Assembly (NCBI GenBank): GCA_003427395.1
Contig: BFEA01000129.1
Span: 1,631,239-1,660,603 of the forward strand
Source of the DNA: Chara braunii
Taxonomy: Eukaryota > Streptophyta > Charophyceae > Charales > Characeae
Direction: 5' to 3'
Length of the DNA: 29,365 nucleotides
In this document: positions 1 through 9,795 of the stretch, piece after piece
How positions within the stretch are numbered: the stretch's first letter is position 1
How the letters are laid out: each line of letters starts with the position of its first letter
Notes under the pieces: generated by a model
The model's database searches: none
Seen by the model: the letters and a program-made list of their open reading frames with translations, nothing else
What the model was told of the DNA's origin: nothing
Position numbers and translations under genes: made by a program

Positions 1-75
1 TCTCTCTCTCTCTCTCTCTCTTGCGCGCCCGCACACGCGGGCACTGAGAGACAGACAGATAGAGAGAGGGAGTGC
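1..75. repeat. (TC)n microsatellite and GA-rich edge
   Basis: The window opens inside a (TC)n run (1-20) and continues into a short GC-rich stretch and a GACA/GATA/GAGA-rich stretch. The left boundary is cut by the window, so the true array length is unknown. No coding potential is seen. Confidence 0.85.
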
Positions 76-124
76 ACAGCTATGTTAGAGCTGCGCGCCT
101 ATGTGCGAGTTTTTTTTTTATATA

Positions 125-128
<4 letters not shown>

Positions 129-164
<36 letters not shown>

Positions 165-188
165 CATTCAAGCTTTCAATCAATCAAT
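129..188. repeat. (CAAT)n tetranucleotide microsatellite
   Basis: A near-perfect CAAT tandem runs from 129 to about 163. It is interrupted by CATT variants and AGCTTT, then resumes to 188. It follows a T-run and TATATA. Confidence 0.9.
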
Positions 189-835
189 AAAAAAATGCTG
201 CTCAGGTCCTCGAGCTTAGCCTAGCAGGTTTGGGACACACCTAATAAACAAATCCGGAGGTCGAATTCTCTATGATCTCAGTCAGCTTACATTCACAACA
301 TTCACGGCAGCTGGGTTAGGATCCCTCCAGGGTTGACACCCTCAAGTTGGAAGATGTGTTCAAGAAACACCAAGTCTGGACAAACTTTGAATACCCTCAA
401 GTTATATAACAGACTATTCGTAATCAACCATCATGATATATCATCTACAATAAAGATGGATAATTATAATGATCCAGACTGGAATCATGTGCCGCCGGTC
501 ACCTGTGGATATATCTCTAGACAGTGCCCCTAAAAAAAAAGAAGAAACAATGGCGGACGCAGCATGTTTTGAAACTCTAAAGGCACAAAAACTCACATCG
601 GCAAAGAAAGCATGCGGCAACTCCAAATGAGCTATTTCGGTCCAAAACTACCCGTTGGCCATTTTCTTCCTTTTTTGTTTCCCCGTCTGACACCACGACC
701 GACCCCTGTAAATACGACACCCAGTCTGACACCACGGACGTCGGTACTTCCGTTGCCTTTTTGCGTTTTCGAACTCGGCGGGGTTCTCTTTGCCGACACA
801 TGTTTTTTTTTGCCCATTCGGTGCTCCATTGATAT
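189..835. other. Non-coding stretch, no gene seen
   Basis: Short open frames occur on both strands (for example around 577-998), but they overlap one another in opposite directions and show no recognisable protein pattern. A 13-nt motif, GTCTGACACCACG, occurs twice (about 685 and 727). Several A/T homopolymers are present. I see no promoter or RNA gene. Confidence 0.5.
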
Positions 836-1083
836 CAACGTACGTACCTCAAGAGAAAAAAAAAGAGGTAATTTCAGTAGAGTCACAAAAACGAGTTATA
901 CTAATTGCACTGTGGGGCAAGATGCAGTTTGCAATTGCACTCCGGGCACCCTACGTGGCCAGAAAGCTGGGTTATATACATTGACCGAACTGCAATAGGA
1001 ATCTGTATGTTGGCCCATAACTCATTTCTGTGACTCCAGCGTAGTTTCCCCAGAAAAAAAAGGGGCAAGTACGTTGGAGTCAC
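836..1083. repeat. Foldback (inverted-repeat) element
   Basis: The 20 bases at 880-899 are the reverse complement of 1017-1036 with two mismatches. Weaker inverted similarity extends outwards towards about 836 and 1076. A second, nested inverted repeat pairs 1030-1051 with 1062-1083 around a 10-nt A-rich loop (18 of 22 positions by eye). This looks like a decayed foldback or MITE-like sequence. No flanking target duplication could be fixed. Confidence 0.4.
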
Positions 1084-1162
1084 ACCCAACGTTGAGAATA
1101 GGCAACTTTAAGATAGTCAGGTACGTTGGAGTCACACCCAACGTTGAGAATAGGCAACTTTT
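1069..1162 (+). repeat. 52-bp-period tandem duplication
   Basis: The 42-nt block at 1069-1110 recurs at 1121-1162 with no difference seen. It contains an internal ACGTTGGAGT...CCAACGTT inverted motif, so each copy can form a small hairpin. Confidence 0.85.
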
Positions 1163-1281
1163 AAATTAGCAGTGCCGGAAATGGAGCAAAAAAGGAGACC
1201 CTAAATCTGCCAAGTGCCACTGCAGGTAATGACTGGCGCAGTTTGAGACCCCCGCTAAACATGCACATTTCAAAACTCACA

Positions 1282-1472
1282 CCATGACACCTCGGCACCC
1301 TTTTGTCTTTCTTGCCTGTTTCAAACTAAAAGTGTGTCACAGCCACAGTTTCCCCAGAATCCCCACAAAGAAATAANCCATGACACCTCGGCACCCTTTT
1401 GTCTTTCTTGCCTGTTTCAAACTAAAAGTGTGTCACAGCCACAGTTTCCCCAGAATCCCCACAAAGAAATAA
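1282..1472 (+). repeat. 95-bp exact duplication around a single N
   Basis: Positions 1282-1376 and 1378-1472 read identically and are separated only by the unknown base 1377. Perfect identity across an N suggests either a very recent tandem duplication or an assembly join where overlapping ends were not merged. Two apparent ORFs here are simply the duplicated segment read through. Confidence 0.9.
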
Positions 1473-1564
1473 TTGTGCTCAGGTCATGGTTTGGGTTTCG
1501 AAAGAGCAAAAAAAACAGTGAATGTAGTGTTGTGGCGGCTGCAGTTTGGAACTCACAGAAATAG

Positions 1565-2025
1565 CCCAAAATACTGGGATAATCGGTAGAAAGCGCCCAC
1601 GCCAAAACCTTTTCGGTTTTGGCCGCCCAAAGTTTAGCCCTTTGGTACTACCGGCCCAATGACTCCCATGTGGGGTACTACAGGCCCACGCGTCGCTCCA
1701 AGGGCCTTACCGGATCATGAATAGGGCGCATAACATGGCCAGATTCATTTATATGTAAAAGAGGCCGACGGTGGTAACCCTGAAGTATCGAATGAGGCCT
1801 ACGTACGCGATTTTGAAAAAGAAGGGCCCTACCGGTTCATGAATCTGTCGCAAAAGCAGCGCCAAATTCTTGAACCGGTGGAAAAAGGCCCAGGGAGATG
1901 TGGCCTTGGCACCTTTCACCGAGGGGAAAGTTGTTTGGGCCGGTAGTACCAAACGGCCCAACTTTGGGCGGCCAAAACCGAAAAGGTTTTGGCCTGGGCT
2001 CTTTCTACCAATTATCCCCAAAATA
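1565..2025. mobile_element. Non-autonomous TIR transposon, MULE-like MITE
   Basis: Long terminal inverted repeats are visible. The left arm, about 1576-1660, is the reverse complement of about 1935-2018 with scattered mismatches; both ends begin GGGATAAT.GGTAGAAAG. The 9-mer CCCAAAATA occurs at 1565-1573 and again at 2017-2025, directly flanking the arms, as expected for a target-site duplication. Nine-bp duplications with long inverted repeats are typical of Mutator-like elements; an 8-bp hAT-type reading is also possible, because the exact end is ambiguous by 1-2 bases. The interior of about 270 bp encodes nothing recognisable, but it repeats the subterminal motif ACCGG(T/A)TCATGAAT at about 1709 and 1830. 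Presumably it moves in trans. Confidence 0.75.
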
Positions 2026-2853
2026 GCGATAAACTGCTTTTGTAATGACACCCACACTTATTAGAAAGTGCCGCGTGGCTATTTTTGCATTTTCTAACTA
2101 CTCTCTGCGGGCACCTGCCACGGCCTGTCATTTCTGCAAATTCAAAACTCGAATTCGTTCCAGGCACAGTTGTCTCAAAAAAAAAAAAAGAGAGACTNCC
2201 CCGCCTGTGACAGCTGCACTGTTCAGAATTCGCAGAAATAACAGTCCACTGCAAGCTTGGGTGAAGACCACTTAGAAACCGCAAGAAAAACAGTAAATCA
2301 TGCCGGTGCGAGGCTCAAGGCCTCTACCTTGAGCCCTACTGGGCCCTGTTTCCAGCAATATCGGCCGCCCTAAGTGAAGGCAGGCGCAACCAAGGACGAG
2401 AGGCCTATTTTGGGCTTACCTCGCAACTGGGAAATTCAGGCAGTTGCGCAGCGCCCGTTGGTTGGGAAAACCCAGGCCCTGACTGCCTTTCTCAAATGTA
2501 TCTGAGGCGGGCCCTGGGCTAGACTGGCTGCCATGGACTGCACACACGCCGCTGACAGTTGGACACGGGTAACCGCCCCAGGCCCTGTGCCGGATTCCCT
2601 TGGACCGGGGCTCAGCCACTTGGGGTCTACCGGAAGATTCTGGGCAAGGGCCCAGCGCAGCCAGGCCGCACGCAGCAGGCAGGCCACTTCCATATAGGAA
2701 AGTGCCTGCCCCCGCATCTGCATTCGGGGACTTGCTACATGCTGCGCAAGCGCTGCTGCACTACTGGCAGGCAAGCGCCCACGCGCTCACGGGCGAGTAA
2801 GGGAGACATAGGCAGCCATAGCCCAGCTGGCCTGCAAGGTGCTGGATGGGGCG
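2026..2853. other. Non-coding stretch; single N at 2198; small hairpin
   Basis: No gene is seen. An A-run ends near 2189 and an unknown base lies at 2198. A perfect 8-bp stem, GCTCAAGG (2313-2320) with CCTTGAGC (2327-2334), has a 6-nt loop. From about 2335 to 2850 the DNA becomes GC-rich and opens reading frames on both strands at once (112 aa minus, 136 aa plus), which is compositional and not evidence of a gene. Confidence 0.5.
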
Positions 2854-2959
2854 CATGGTGGTCCTTGGGTGCACGTGGCATCTGTGTGGGGGATCAAGGT
2901 TGTGAGCATGGTGGTCCTTGGGTGCACGTGGCATCTGTGTGGGGGATCAAGGTTGTGAG
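2854..2959 (+). repeat. 53-bp tandem repeat, two copies
   Basis: A 53-nt unit starting CATGGTGGTCC and ending GGTTGTGAG occurs at 2854-2906 and 2907-2959, head to tail and with no difference seen. This is a recent minisatellite-type duplication. Confidence 0.92.
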
Positions 2960-3339
2960 TGATGCGTGAGACATACTTGGTGCTTGAGGCGAACCGCATT
3001 GGCCGAGATCTGCTCGTATTTCGGGGAGCTGTTCACGTCACCAGTGGCATTGTCGATAGGCTAGATAGGATCTGCCATTAGTACTCTGGGCGCCCAGCGC
3101 CAAATAGGGAATCGACATCCGTTCATTGTTGATGATGATGAGACTATTCCAACATTGTCACTTGTGAGCTTTTGCTGTGCTCTTATTTGGTGGAACTCGT
3201 GTTGCAATTCTGCTGTTGGTTCGAGGTCACGACTATCTGGTCTCATGTGTATGATGCTGTTTTGTTTCTGGAATTCGCTACCGCTCATTTTCCTTGCAGG
3301 CCCTCCCGTCTAGACAGCTCAGCTGTGGCATAAGCAGGC
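2960..3339. other. Non-coding or unassigned stretch
   Basis: A minus-strand frame of 75 codons (3288 down to 3061) starts with ATG and has a fairly ordinary amino-acid mix, but it matches no family I recognise and has no visible context. On the plus strand the same DNA ends with TTTTCCTTGCAG (to about 3299), which would serve as a splice acceptor. I cannot decide between a chance frame and a small exon, and treat it as unassigned. Confidence 0.25.
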
Positions 3340-3548
3340 ATGAAAAAAAAAAAAAAAAAAAAAAAAAAATCACAACGTCGCAGGAGCAGAAAAAATTAAA
3401 AAAATTAGCAAAGTAGCAGGGGCAGAAAAAAAAAAAAGAAAAAAGAAAACTAAGAGGCGCAAAGTCGCAAAGGCGCAGGCGCAGAGGAAAAAAAAAAGGT
3501 CGCAAAGTCTCAGGCATGAAAAAAACAAAAAAACAAGAAAAAAAACCA
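3340..3548 (+). repeat. A-tract / GCAGG minisatellite, low complexity
   Basis: Four or five A-tracts, the longest about 28 nt at 3341-3369, are each preceded by a variant of GCAGG(N)GCAGA or CAGGCATG. They recur about every 45-65 nt. The alternation of a short G/C-containing block with poly(A) looks like slippage amplification of a tailed motif. Minus-strand frames rich in Phe/Leu here are artefacts of the T-runs. Confidence 0.7.
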
Positions 3549-5245
3549 TACGAGTGCCCGCCTGACCTTGCCCCTTCCGAACTTCCAAGCGCTAGAAGTG
3601 CACAAAGCTGTAACAACAGTTCTGTTTTAAATTTAAATTTGCAGTTTCTAACTGCCCTCCCTCAGTCCAGAACCGCTGCAGTGCCCTGATACTGTTATTG
3701 TTATTCCTGCCTGCGGATTCTTTTTCTTCTTTTTTTTTTCCTGCGGATTCGGAACTGTGCAGCGGTCAGTCACCCGCGCAGTTATTTCAGAACGAAAAAG
3801 GAATCGGTTTCAAAACGAAAAAGGAATCGGGAACCATGTGCGATGTCTGTAATGAGTCTGTATCCTACGTGGGCTACAGATATTACATGTAGCACTTTGC
3901 TGCACCACTCACCCAAATGTGCAAGAGTCAAAAACTATGATGGGTAACGGGTGTGTCTGTTCATGTTCTAGACAAAGGATAGATTTTCCGTTATGTACTT
4001 TATTTCTACTAGTAGTGCAGCCCCACCAGTAATAATATGTTACATAGTCGACAGGCCAATGGCGTATCAAATCTGTGTACCCAACTCCTTGTTAACCAAT
4101 GCATGGGCTCTCTCCTTTCGCCAACATCCTCAATACTCCATCCCCTCCCCCTCTCTCTATCTGCCCCTGCTCCCTGGACGAAGAGCAGTGCCCCCCCCCC
4201 CAGGAACGTTCCCAAGCTGTTGGCTGCACTTGGCTATTGGCGTGTATACATGTAGTGTCATGCTGTAACTGGCATGTCGGTGTGGTGTTATGCTGTAGCA
4301 ACAACTGTCCACAGGGGAGGTTGTGCCAGACCTGAAGTCCTCTACCTCCCACCTGCAACGCAGGAGCTCTCTCCTAACAATCATTGGGCTTATTTCCAAT
4401 GGTGTGTACAGGAACTTTGGGCATTGCTCAACTACTCTCCACGAGCACAAAAGGCAACAAATACGGCATTCTATTTCTCCATGTTCTGCTGGAAGATTCA
4501 TTCTCATTTTGCACATTTGGTTAGTAGTGGAGCTAGACCCTTTCTTTCTGTCTTTCCCCCTTTGAGTTGGTAACCCATAAATGATTGTTTGCACAGGGGC
4601 TAGGACCCACTAGCCAAGTCTTTTATTCGTTTCTTCCATTTTAAAATAGCTGAGAATTTGAAATCTTTTTTTTGCTGTCATCTTCGTTTTAATGGCGTGG
4701 GCCTGGATCCACGGCCTGCTGCCACAATCTGTGTGTCAGGTATGACTGCTTTGGTATGACGTATATTCGTCCCCCCTTGAAATGAATCGAGTCTGCTCTT
4801 CATTAACCTGGACGCTATGGATGGCTGCATTCTTGGACGTGCCCACATGGACTGTCTGCACATCCACAGATGTTGCCCTTGGCACGCTGTAGTGGAGTGC
4901 CCCTTCGTCATGGGCATGATGAGGAGGGAGCCTCCGCTCGGTGGAACCATCGGGTTGCAAGGCTTGATATCTTGGGCTGCCGCTGGAAAAGCGGTGTCAC
5001 TTCCTTAGTCTAGTTCGGGACGAGTTCGGGAGCACAGGCTTGCATGGTCCTCGCCGTGTGTAGATCAAGTACGAGGGGTGGGGTGGGTTAGGTTACTGTG
5101 ATTTGTTTGGGGGGGGTCACAGTGGGGGGTGGTTGGGAGTTTTCGTGCTTAATACTGTTTATAGGGGATCTATTCGGCTTCATTCTGTACTCCCAAACGA
5201 AAAAAAAACAAAAAAACAATCAGTTAGCTGTCCTGGCGTCTAGCG
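3549..5245. other. Long stretch without a supported gene
   Basis: Many short frames overlap on both strands between 3990 and 4600, without protein-like conservation patterns. A weak direct repeat, GTGT(C/T)ATGCTGTA, occurs near 4255 and 4285. A C10 run lies near 4192-4201. From about 5060 the sequence becomes GT- and A-rich leading into the transposase remnant, so the last few hundred bases may be its 5' flank. No terminal inverted repeat for that element could be found by eye. Confidence 0.4.
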
Positions 5246-6742
5246 ATGCCGAGGCTAAGGAGGAGAGATCGGGAGGGAGTGGTTGTGGCCTCCATGGCCA
5301 TACCAGGCCGAATGGCAGAAGACGTCATTGCCATGGTGAATGTTATCCTAGGTCATTCAACGTAGAGTTTGCTTGTTGCAGGCCCTGCAACTCACGCATG
5401 CCATGGCGGGGCCTACGAAGACGAGGATGACTCGGATGGCAGTCCCGGCAAGCAAAGCCTGATGTGGTTATGGCCTGCAACTGTGGACATGCTCATTCTC
5501 CTTCCCAGAGCCTCGCCAAGGTGGTTGGTGATGCGNCAAAGTGCTGGCCTTTGGAAGGATCTGCTTCCGGAAGACGACGCGGAGAATGACCATTACATTG
5601 GTCTTCTCCAGATGCCTAGGTCCACGTTGAACAGGTTGCTGCGGAAGGTGGGCCCGGTTTTAGAGAAGGAGGTCACAAGGTTCTGTGTGCCGTTGCCACC
5701 TGCGAAAAAATTCGCTTATGCCATCCACAGATGGGCCCACGGTGATCATCGCACAGCTGTTCGGGTTACGGTCTTGGAGAGAGGTTTGCGCGCCACCTGT
5801 GAGGTTGCGGAGGCCATCATACCAGTCCGTACTTTGATTCATAGTATTGAATGGAATCCAGGCCAAGGTGCCAAATTCGTTCAGGCTGCAGGGACTTTTG
5901 CTCAATTGATTCAAAAACATGAGGCAACCATCAGGTTGCGGTTACCCTCAGGCGCGTTAGCGTCTATAAATTCTCAATGTAGAGTTACCATTGGAATTGT
6001 TTCAAATGAGAATCATGGTAAGTGTAATTTCAGGAAAGAAAGGCAAAGTAGATGATTAGGAAGACGACCCGTTGCTCGTGGTGTTGAACGCGGTAGGTTT
6101 CAGGGGGCATGTTGAACGTCAAGCGCGCATGCAGAAGTTCGATGCATTGGGTTTCCCTAATTGTTGGGGGTGCATTGACTGTACCCAAGTGTACGTCGAC
6201 AAACCCCGGACAAGAGATGGGGATGATTACTGTTCTGGCAGGAATAGTCGATTCTCCATGGTCATGCAACTGGTCGGCGACCGTTGGCAAGGGGCGTGTG
6301 CTGAAGCACTCATCCTTGTACCGTAGAGCATCGAAGGGAACGTTGTTCATAGATAAGGATGATGACCCGTTCCACGGTGAGCGGCCCGTCATACCCGTTG
6401 TGCCCGGGGGGTACTTGTTGGGCAATCAGGGTTATCCCACTCTCCTGTGGCTGGTTGTGTCGTACGGCGTGCAGGGCCTAGTGACACCGGATATGCAGCT
6501 GTTCGACTCGCTCCACAAAGTTGTTCGATCCACGGTGGAGCATTTTTTTTGGCGTTTTTAAGATGCGGTTCCGGTTCTTTTACCGTCGGCATGTTGTTGA
6601 CATCGAGAGAGAGGGGCTGGAGTTCCACGCGTGTTGTATACTACACAATCTGCTTCAGGAGTTGGGCGACCTACCTCACGGGGACGGTGAGGTGTCAGAT
6701 GCGTCTTCCCCGGATTTCCCCCCACCATGTGTTTACAGGTGA
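5246..6742 (+). pseudogene. PIF/Harbinger-type transposase, decayed
   Basis: This is a degenerate cut-and-paste DDE transposase of the PIF/Harbinger superfamily. An N-terminal piece is readable at 5246-5362 (39 aa, ends in TAG). The main N-terminal region, at 5369-6055, carries MPRSTLNRLLRKVGPVLEKE and FAYAIHRWAHGD. The catalytic region starts near 6105 with NCWGCIDCTQVYVDKP, whose Asp is the first DDE residue, then switches frame near 6290 to KHSSLYRRASKGTLF. The usual SVHD-containing block between them is missing. The GDxGYP block reads GNQGYP, so a conserved Asp is Asn. STVEHFF keeps the Glu. A T8 run at about 6543-6550 then shifts the frame, and FHACCILHNLLQE follows to 6742. Base 5536 is N. 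Several frameshifts plus the lost Asp make it inactive. Family assignment is strong; exon structure is uncertain. Confidence 0.85.
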
Positions 6743-6911
6743 GGCGACGACAACCCTCTTCAGCCCATGTTCAGTAGGGACCGCAGGCAGGCCATGAGAG
6801 ACGTGCTGTGCGCGGAGGTCTTCTGCTGTTTTGAACTGAGACGGGAATGACAGTCACACTTCAACCGCTGTAAATTGTAAAGGGACCAGTTGCAGGTTTG
6901 AGCGATGGTTA
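6743..6911. other. Transposase 3' flank
   Basis: This short stretch lies between the last recognisable transposase residues and the next open frame. No motif or terminal repeat is identified. Confidence 0.4.
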
Positions 6912-7316
6912 GTGTCAGCGTGCGGAGATCGGGATAGCAAGNGGGGGGGGGGGGGCACAAAGGCGATGAACAATGGGCGTGGAGACTATGTCCGAGAGAG
7001 GCATGCATTGGCTCACGATTTGGAGAAGATGGAGCGAGAGGTGGAGTTTCTGCACAAGTTCTTGGTGGCTAGGTGTGTCGGACCCGCCCGGATGGCGGTC
7101 CGACAGGATGCAGAAGAAGGGGTTGAGGAAGGAGGAAGTGGAGATGGAGCTGGAAGGGACAGCGCAGCTCTGACGCAGACTCAACACCGCATGTACTCCA
7201 ACAGTGCAAAAATGAAGAATGACGAAGTACAGACTGCAGCTGGGGTATACCCCCAACGGACTGACTCGACTGGACTGGTACCGATCATGGGACCGGGCAG
7301 GACGAGACTGGACTGA
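6912..7316 (+). pseudogene. Possible coiled-coil ORF remnant
   Basis: An open frame of 134 codons contains one N (6942) inside a G-run of about 14, so its beginning is unreliable. From about residue 20 the frame reads as a charged helix, with heptad-like spacing in the stretch ALAHDLEKMEREVEFLHKFL. It continues into an acidic/Gly-rich part and a Gln/Thr-rich tail. It lies 170 bp downstream of the Harbinger transposase on the same strand and could be the C-terminal end or an accessory protein of that element. No family is recognised. The competing minus-strand frame of 220 codons over the same DNA is Ser/Leu/Cys-rich and less protein-like. Confidence 0.25.
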
Positions 7317-7324
7317 ACAGTACA

Positions 7325-7364
7325 CGGCCTGTGGGGTCAGGCCACGGCCTGGTCCCACAGGCCG
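7325..7364. repeat. GGCC-rich stem-loop
   Basis: CGGCCTGTGGG (7325-7335) is the exact reverse complement of CCCACAGGCCG (7354-7364), and the loop itself contains the palindrome GGCCACGGCC-like core. A second CCCTGG...CCAGGG stem follows at about 7387-7406. This could be a transposon end or a recombination-prone palindrome cluster; there is no T-run to suggest a terminator. Confidence 0.6.
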
Positions 7365-8145
7365 AACTGGCAAATAGCCGGATAGGCCCTGGCTGCAGGC
7401 CAGGGAGATAGAGGCCCGTTGCACGATCTTCAGACCTGTAATGGATCGCAAGAGCCATAAACACGCTATCCGCAAAAGCAGCGGAACTCTGCAATAAAAA
7501 GAAAGCTGAGAAATGTAGGATGCGAAGCACGCTCCATGCAGAGTCCATGCGATGCAGCCTAAGCTACATAATGTCAAATGAAACGCAAATGTCTGGTATA
7601 CACATCCTAACTAACAGCAGAAAACGAAATGTAGCAATATACAATCCTAAAGTCCTGGAGGCAATTGCCTCAGTGCTAAAAGAAAAAAGAGCAATATATC
7701 ACAAGATAATGTCATGTCGCTGAACCACTAAGAATGGAATGGTCCTTGAGGGGGTGAATGCAGCCTAAGAATCGAAACTCCTAAGGGCAATCACACATGA
7801 AGGTGGGATAGGTCATCAGGCTCAAGGTGGGAGAGTCGTAGCGAAACAAAACCAAGGACCCTAACAGATAGACCATCAGGGCGGGTAATGCTCGACAAAA
7901 TGATGACACCATGCAGGGTCGACCATAAAAAAAGGGGGAGCCTGGAATAGGGTGAAGATATGCCTAACTGAAGGCATGCAAGGGTCGACACTAGGGTGAT
8001 GAGGACAGTGGGTGAGGAAAACATGCACACAACTCACTGACTGGGGAGGAGGGAGCTAGATCTGGGAGCAAGGAAGCCAAAATAATGTTGCGGTCCCAAT
8101 GCCTATGCGATACCAAGGGAGAATCCAACTCAAAGAGACCCAGCC
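7365..8145. other. Non-coding; probable 3' region of the minus-strand retroelement
   Basis: No protein-like frame is seen. The chromovirus on the minus strand ends its coding near 8460, so this DNA would hold its 3' untranslated region and perhaps its 3' LTR. I could not fix LTR ends here because the second LTR is outside the window. The run AAAAAAAGGGGGAG at about 7927-7940 is on the wrong strand to be that element's polypurine tract. Confidence 0.35.
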
Positions 8146-8229
8146 AAGTGAGAACCATCATGTGACAAATGCTAAGTGAGAACCATCATGCGACAAATGC
8201 TAAGTGAGAACCATCATGCGACAAATGCA
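8146..8229 (+). repeat. 28-bp tandem repeat, three copies
   Basis: The unit AAGTGAGAACCATCATG(T/C)GACAAATGC(T/A) occurs at 8146-8173, 8174-8201 and 8202-8229, head to tail, with one substitution separating copy 1 from copy 2 and one at the last base of copy 3. It lies downstream of the chromodomain ORF of the minus-strand element. Confidence 0.95.
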
Positions 8230-8265
8230 AGGGAATGTACAGGGTAGGGTGGTGGAGTGAAGTAG

Positions 8266-8388
8266 TCACGTCCAAAGTAGCTGAAGCCGATAAGATGGCT
8301 GAAGTCGAGAAGGTGACTGAAGTCGTCGAAGTGGTCGATGACGTCGATGAAGTAGGAGTCGAGGTCGATGTCGAAGCAGAGCCGCAAA
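8266..8388 (+). repeat. GAAGTC/GAAGTG hexamer-rich tract
   Basis: A degenerate array of (A/C)TGAAGTCG, GTCGAAGTG and GTCGATG steps spans about 120 bp. It yields Val/Glu/Asp-rich translation on the plus strand and Ser/Thr-rich translation on the minus strand. Both frames are by-products of the repeat. Confidence 0.6.
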
Positions 8389-8466
8389 ACGCTAACATCC
8401 TGAAGAATCTGATGATGGAGTACCTGATGGTGTGAGTCAGTAGGGAGATGGTAGGTGATCAAAATA

Positions 8467-8945
8467 TCAATCGTCAAGGCGCCGAGGGCGTCGACGAGTG
8501 CGCTGTGGACGCGCAGAGGCGTCTGTCTGCTGCTGAAGGACGGCCTCAGAGGGAGAGGGCTCGTCCTCAGCGATCTCCTCAGCCGGAGGAGGAGGAAGAG
8601 GGTCAATCGGCTGAGTAGGAGCAGATGTCTCAGCACGACGAGCATGATCATATGCACGCACCAACATCCGGGCGTGCTCCAAGTGCTGGAGGGCCTCCCA
8701 AGTAGCCTCCTCATCAGGATAACCCTCCCAACACACAAGGTACTCGATGCGTGGAGGAATATCGTCGGTAACTTGACGAGATACGATGTCGGAAACGACG
8801 AACTCCTCGTGACCGTCCACCATGATAGGTGGAGGACGCTCATAAGGACGTCCGACGAAGCGCTCGGACGGTCTACGATAAGGACGCAACAAGGAGACGT
8901 GGTAAACATCGTGTACGCGAGTCTGTCGAACGTAATCAAGTAGCT
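8467..8945 (-). pseudogene. Integrase tail with chromodomain
   Basis: The frame starting near 8945 reads the end of the integrase (HDVYHVSLLRPYRRPS). It then reads a chromodomain of about 55 residues: EEFVVSDIVSRQ, RIEYLVCWEGYPDEEATWE and LEHARMLVRAYD. The aromatic and W-x-x-A/E positions expected in a chromodomain are present (YLVCWEGY, TWE). A Pro/Glu-rich and Arg-rich tail ends at 8467. Chromodomains of these retroelements are thought to steer integration to particular chromatin marks. This piece is itself open for 141 codons from the ATG at 8892, but it is joined to the integrase only across a frameshift near 8945. Confidence 0.85.
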
Positions 8946-9330
8946 TCGAAAGTTGACAGGGTTAGCGGCAGTATCGGAACCGACGACCTGAAGGATGCGG
9001 CATGGACCGAAAAAACGACGCCTGAACTTGCGAAGCGTATCCGCTCCGAGCTGCAAGTGGCGTGCGTCGACGAGCACATCGTCATCGACTTTGAATGGAT
9101 GATCCATTCATGACCGGTTTGCTCGTGCGACCATGTGGGTCTGGGAGTCCGTTAGACTCTTGTGTGCGCGCCCACCATGTGGGCGATCCAGTCGTCAAGC
9201 GCAAAACAACGAGTGTCTGGGCGCAACCGCGATGGTCGAAGGAAGTCCGCAGGTATGCGAGGGTGGTAGCCGAGGTCGCAATAGAATACCGACATCCCCA
9301 TGGTTGGCGAAACAGCGTGGTTGTACGCAA
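8946..9330 (-). pseudogene. Integrase C-terminal domain (SH3-like/GPY-type)
   Basis: From 9107 down, the frame carries VDARHLQLGADTLRKFRRRF and FFGPCRILQVVGSD, the C-terminal integrase segment normally found before a chromodomain. Just upstream (9110-9330) the integrase continues in other frames; short pieces such as DLHLAHTEIAYNHAVSP and FYCDLGYHP can be read. Frameshifts separate this from both the core and the chromodomain. Confidence 0.7.
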
Positions 9331-9339
9331 TCTCCGTGT

Positions 9340-9795
9340 GGGCTAAGTGTAAGTCCCACTGCTGGTCATCACTAACAAACTTTCAGAGGATATTACCCAG
9401 AGTTTTATTGGTGACCTCGGTCTGATCATCCGTCTGAGGGTGGTAAGACGATGAGAAGCGGAGCTGGGATCCGTAAACTTCGTGTAGGCGTCGTCAGAAT
9501 GTGCTGGTAAAGTGCGGGTCACGGTCGGAGATGATGCTCTGAGGTAAGCCGTGATCTCTCACGACTTGGTCGAAGACGATGTCAGCGACCTCACGAGCGC
9601 TTATACGGTAGCAGCACGGGATAAAACGTGCACGCTTCGTGAAGTGATCGACGACGACCAAGATAGCATCATGACCGAGCTCAGTGGGTGGGCGGAGGGG
9701 ACCAATGAAATCCATCAAGATGGACTGCCAACGACCCTCGGGTATAGGTAGGGGTTGAAGTAACCCATACGAAAGGTGGTTCACACTGTTCACCT
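9340..9795 (-). pseudogene. Integrase catalytic core, two nonsense codons
   Basis: The uninterrupted part, 9793-9497, carries MDFIGPLRPP with the first catalytic Asp and VVVDHFTKRARFIP. The second Asp is in IISDRDPHFTSTF. A TGA at 9496-9494 sits where Trp is normal, after which RRLHEVYG and SSYHPQTDDQTEVTNKTLG supply the catalytic Glu. A second TGA at 9385-9383 sits where Arg is usual. All three catalytic residues survive, but the frame does not. Confidence 0.85.

Noticed and set aside
2436-2969. Overlapping GC-rich ORFs (112 aa minus, 136 aa plus)
   Set aside because: Open on both strands because of composition and including the 53-bp repeat; no homology recognised.
3278-3616. Minus-strand ORFs of 112 and 72 aa rich in Phe/Leu
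   Set aside because: They result from the A-tract minisatellite on the plus strand; no protein pattern is seen outside the homopolymers.
6915-7577. Minus-strand ORF of 220 aa after the transposase
   Set aside because: Ser/Leu/Cys-rich without a family pattern, contains the N, and is opposite a more plausible helical plus-strand frame.
8146-8229. CRISPR-like array
   Set aside because: Three head-to-tail 28-bp units without spacers in a eukaryotic retroelement flank; a plain minisatellite.
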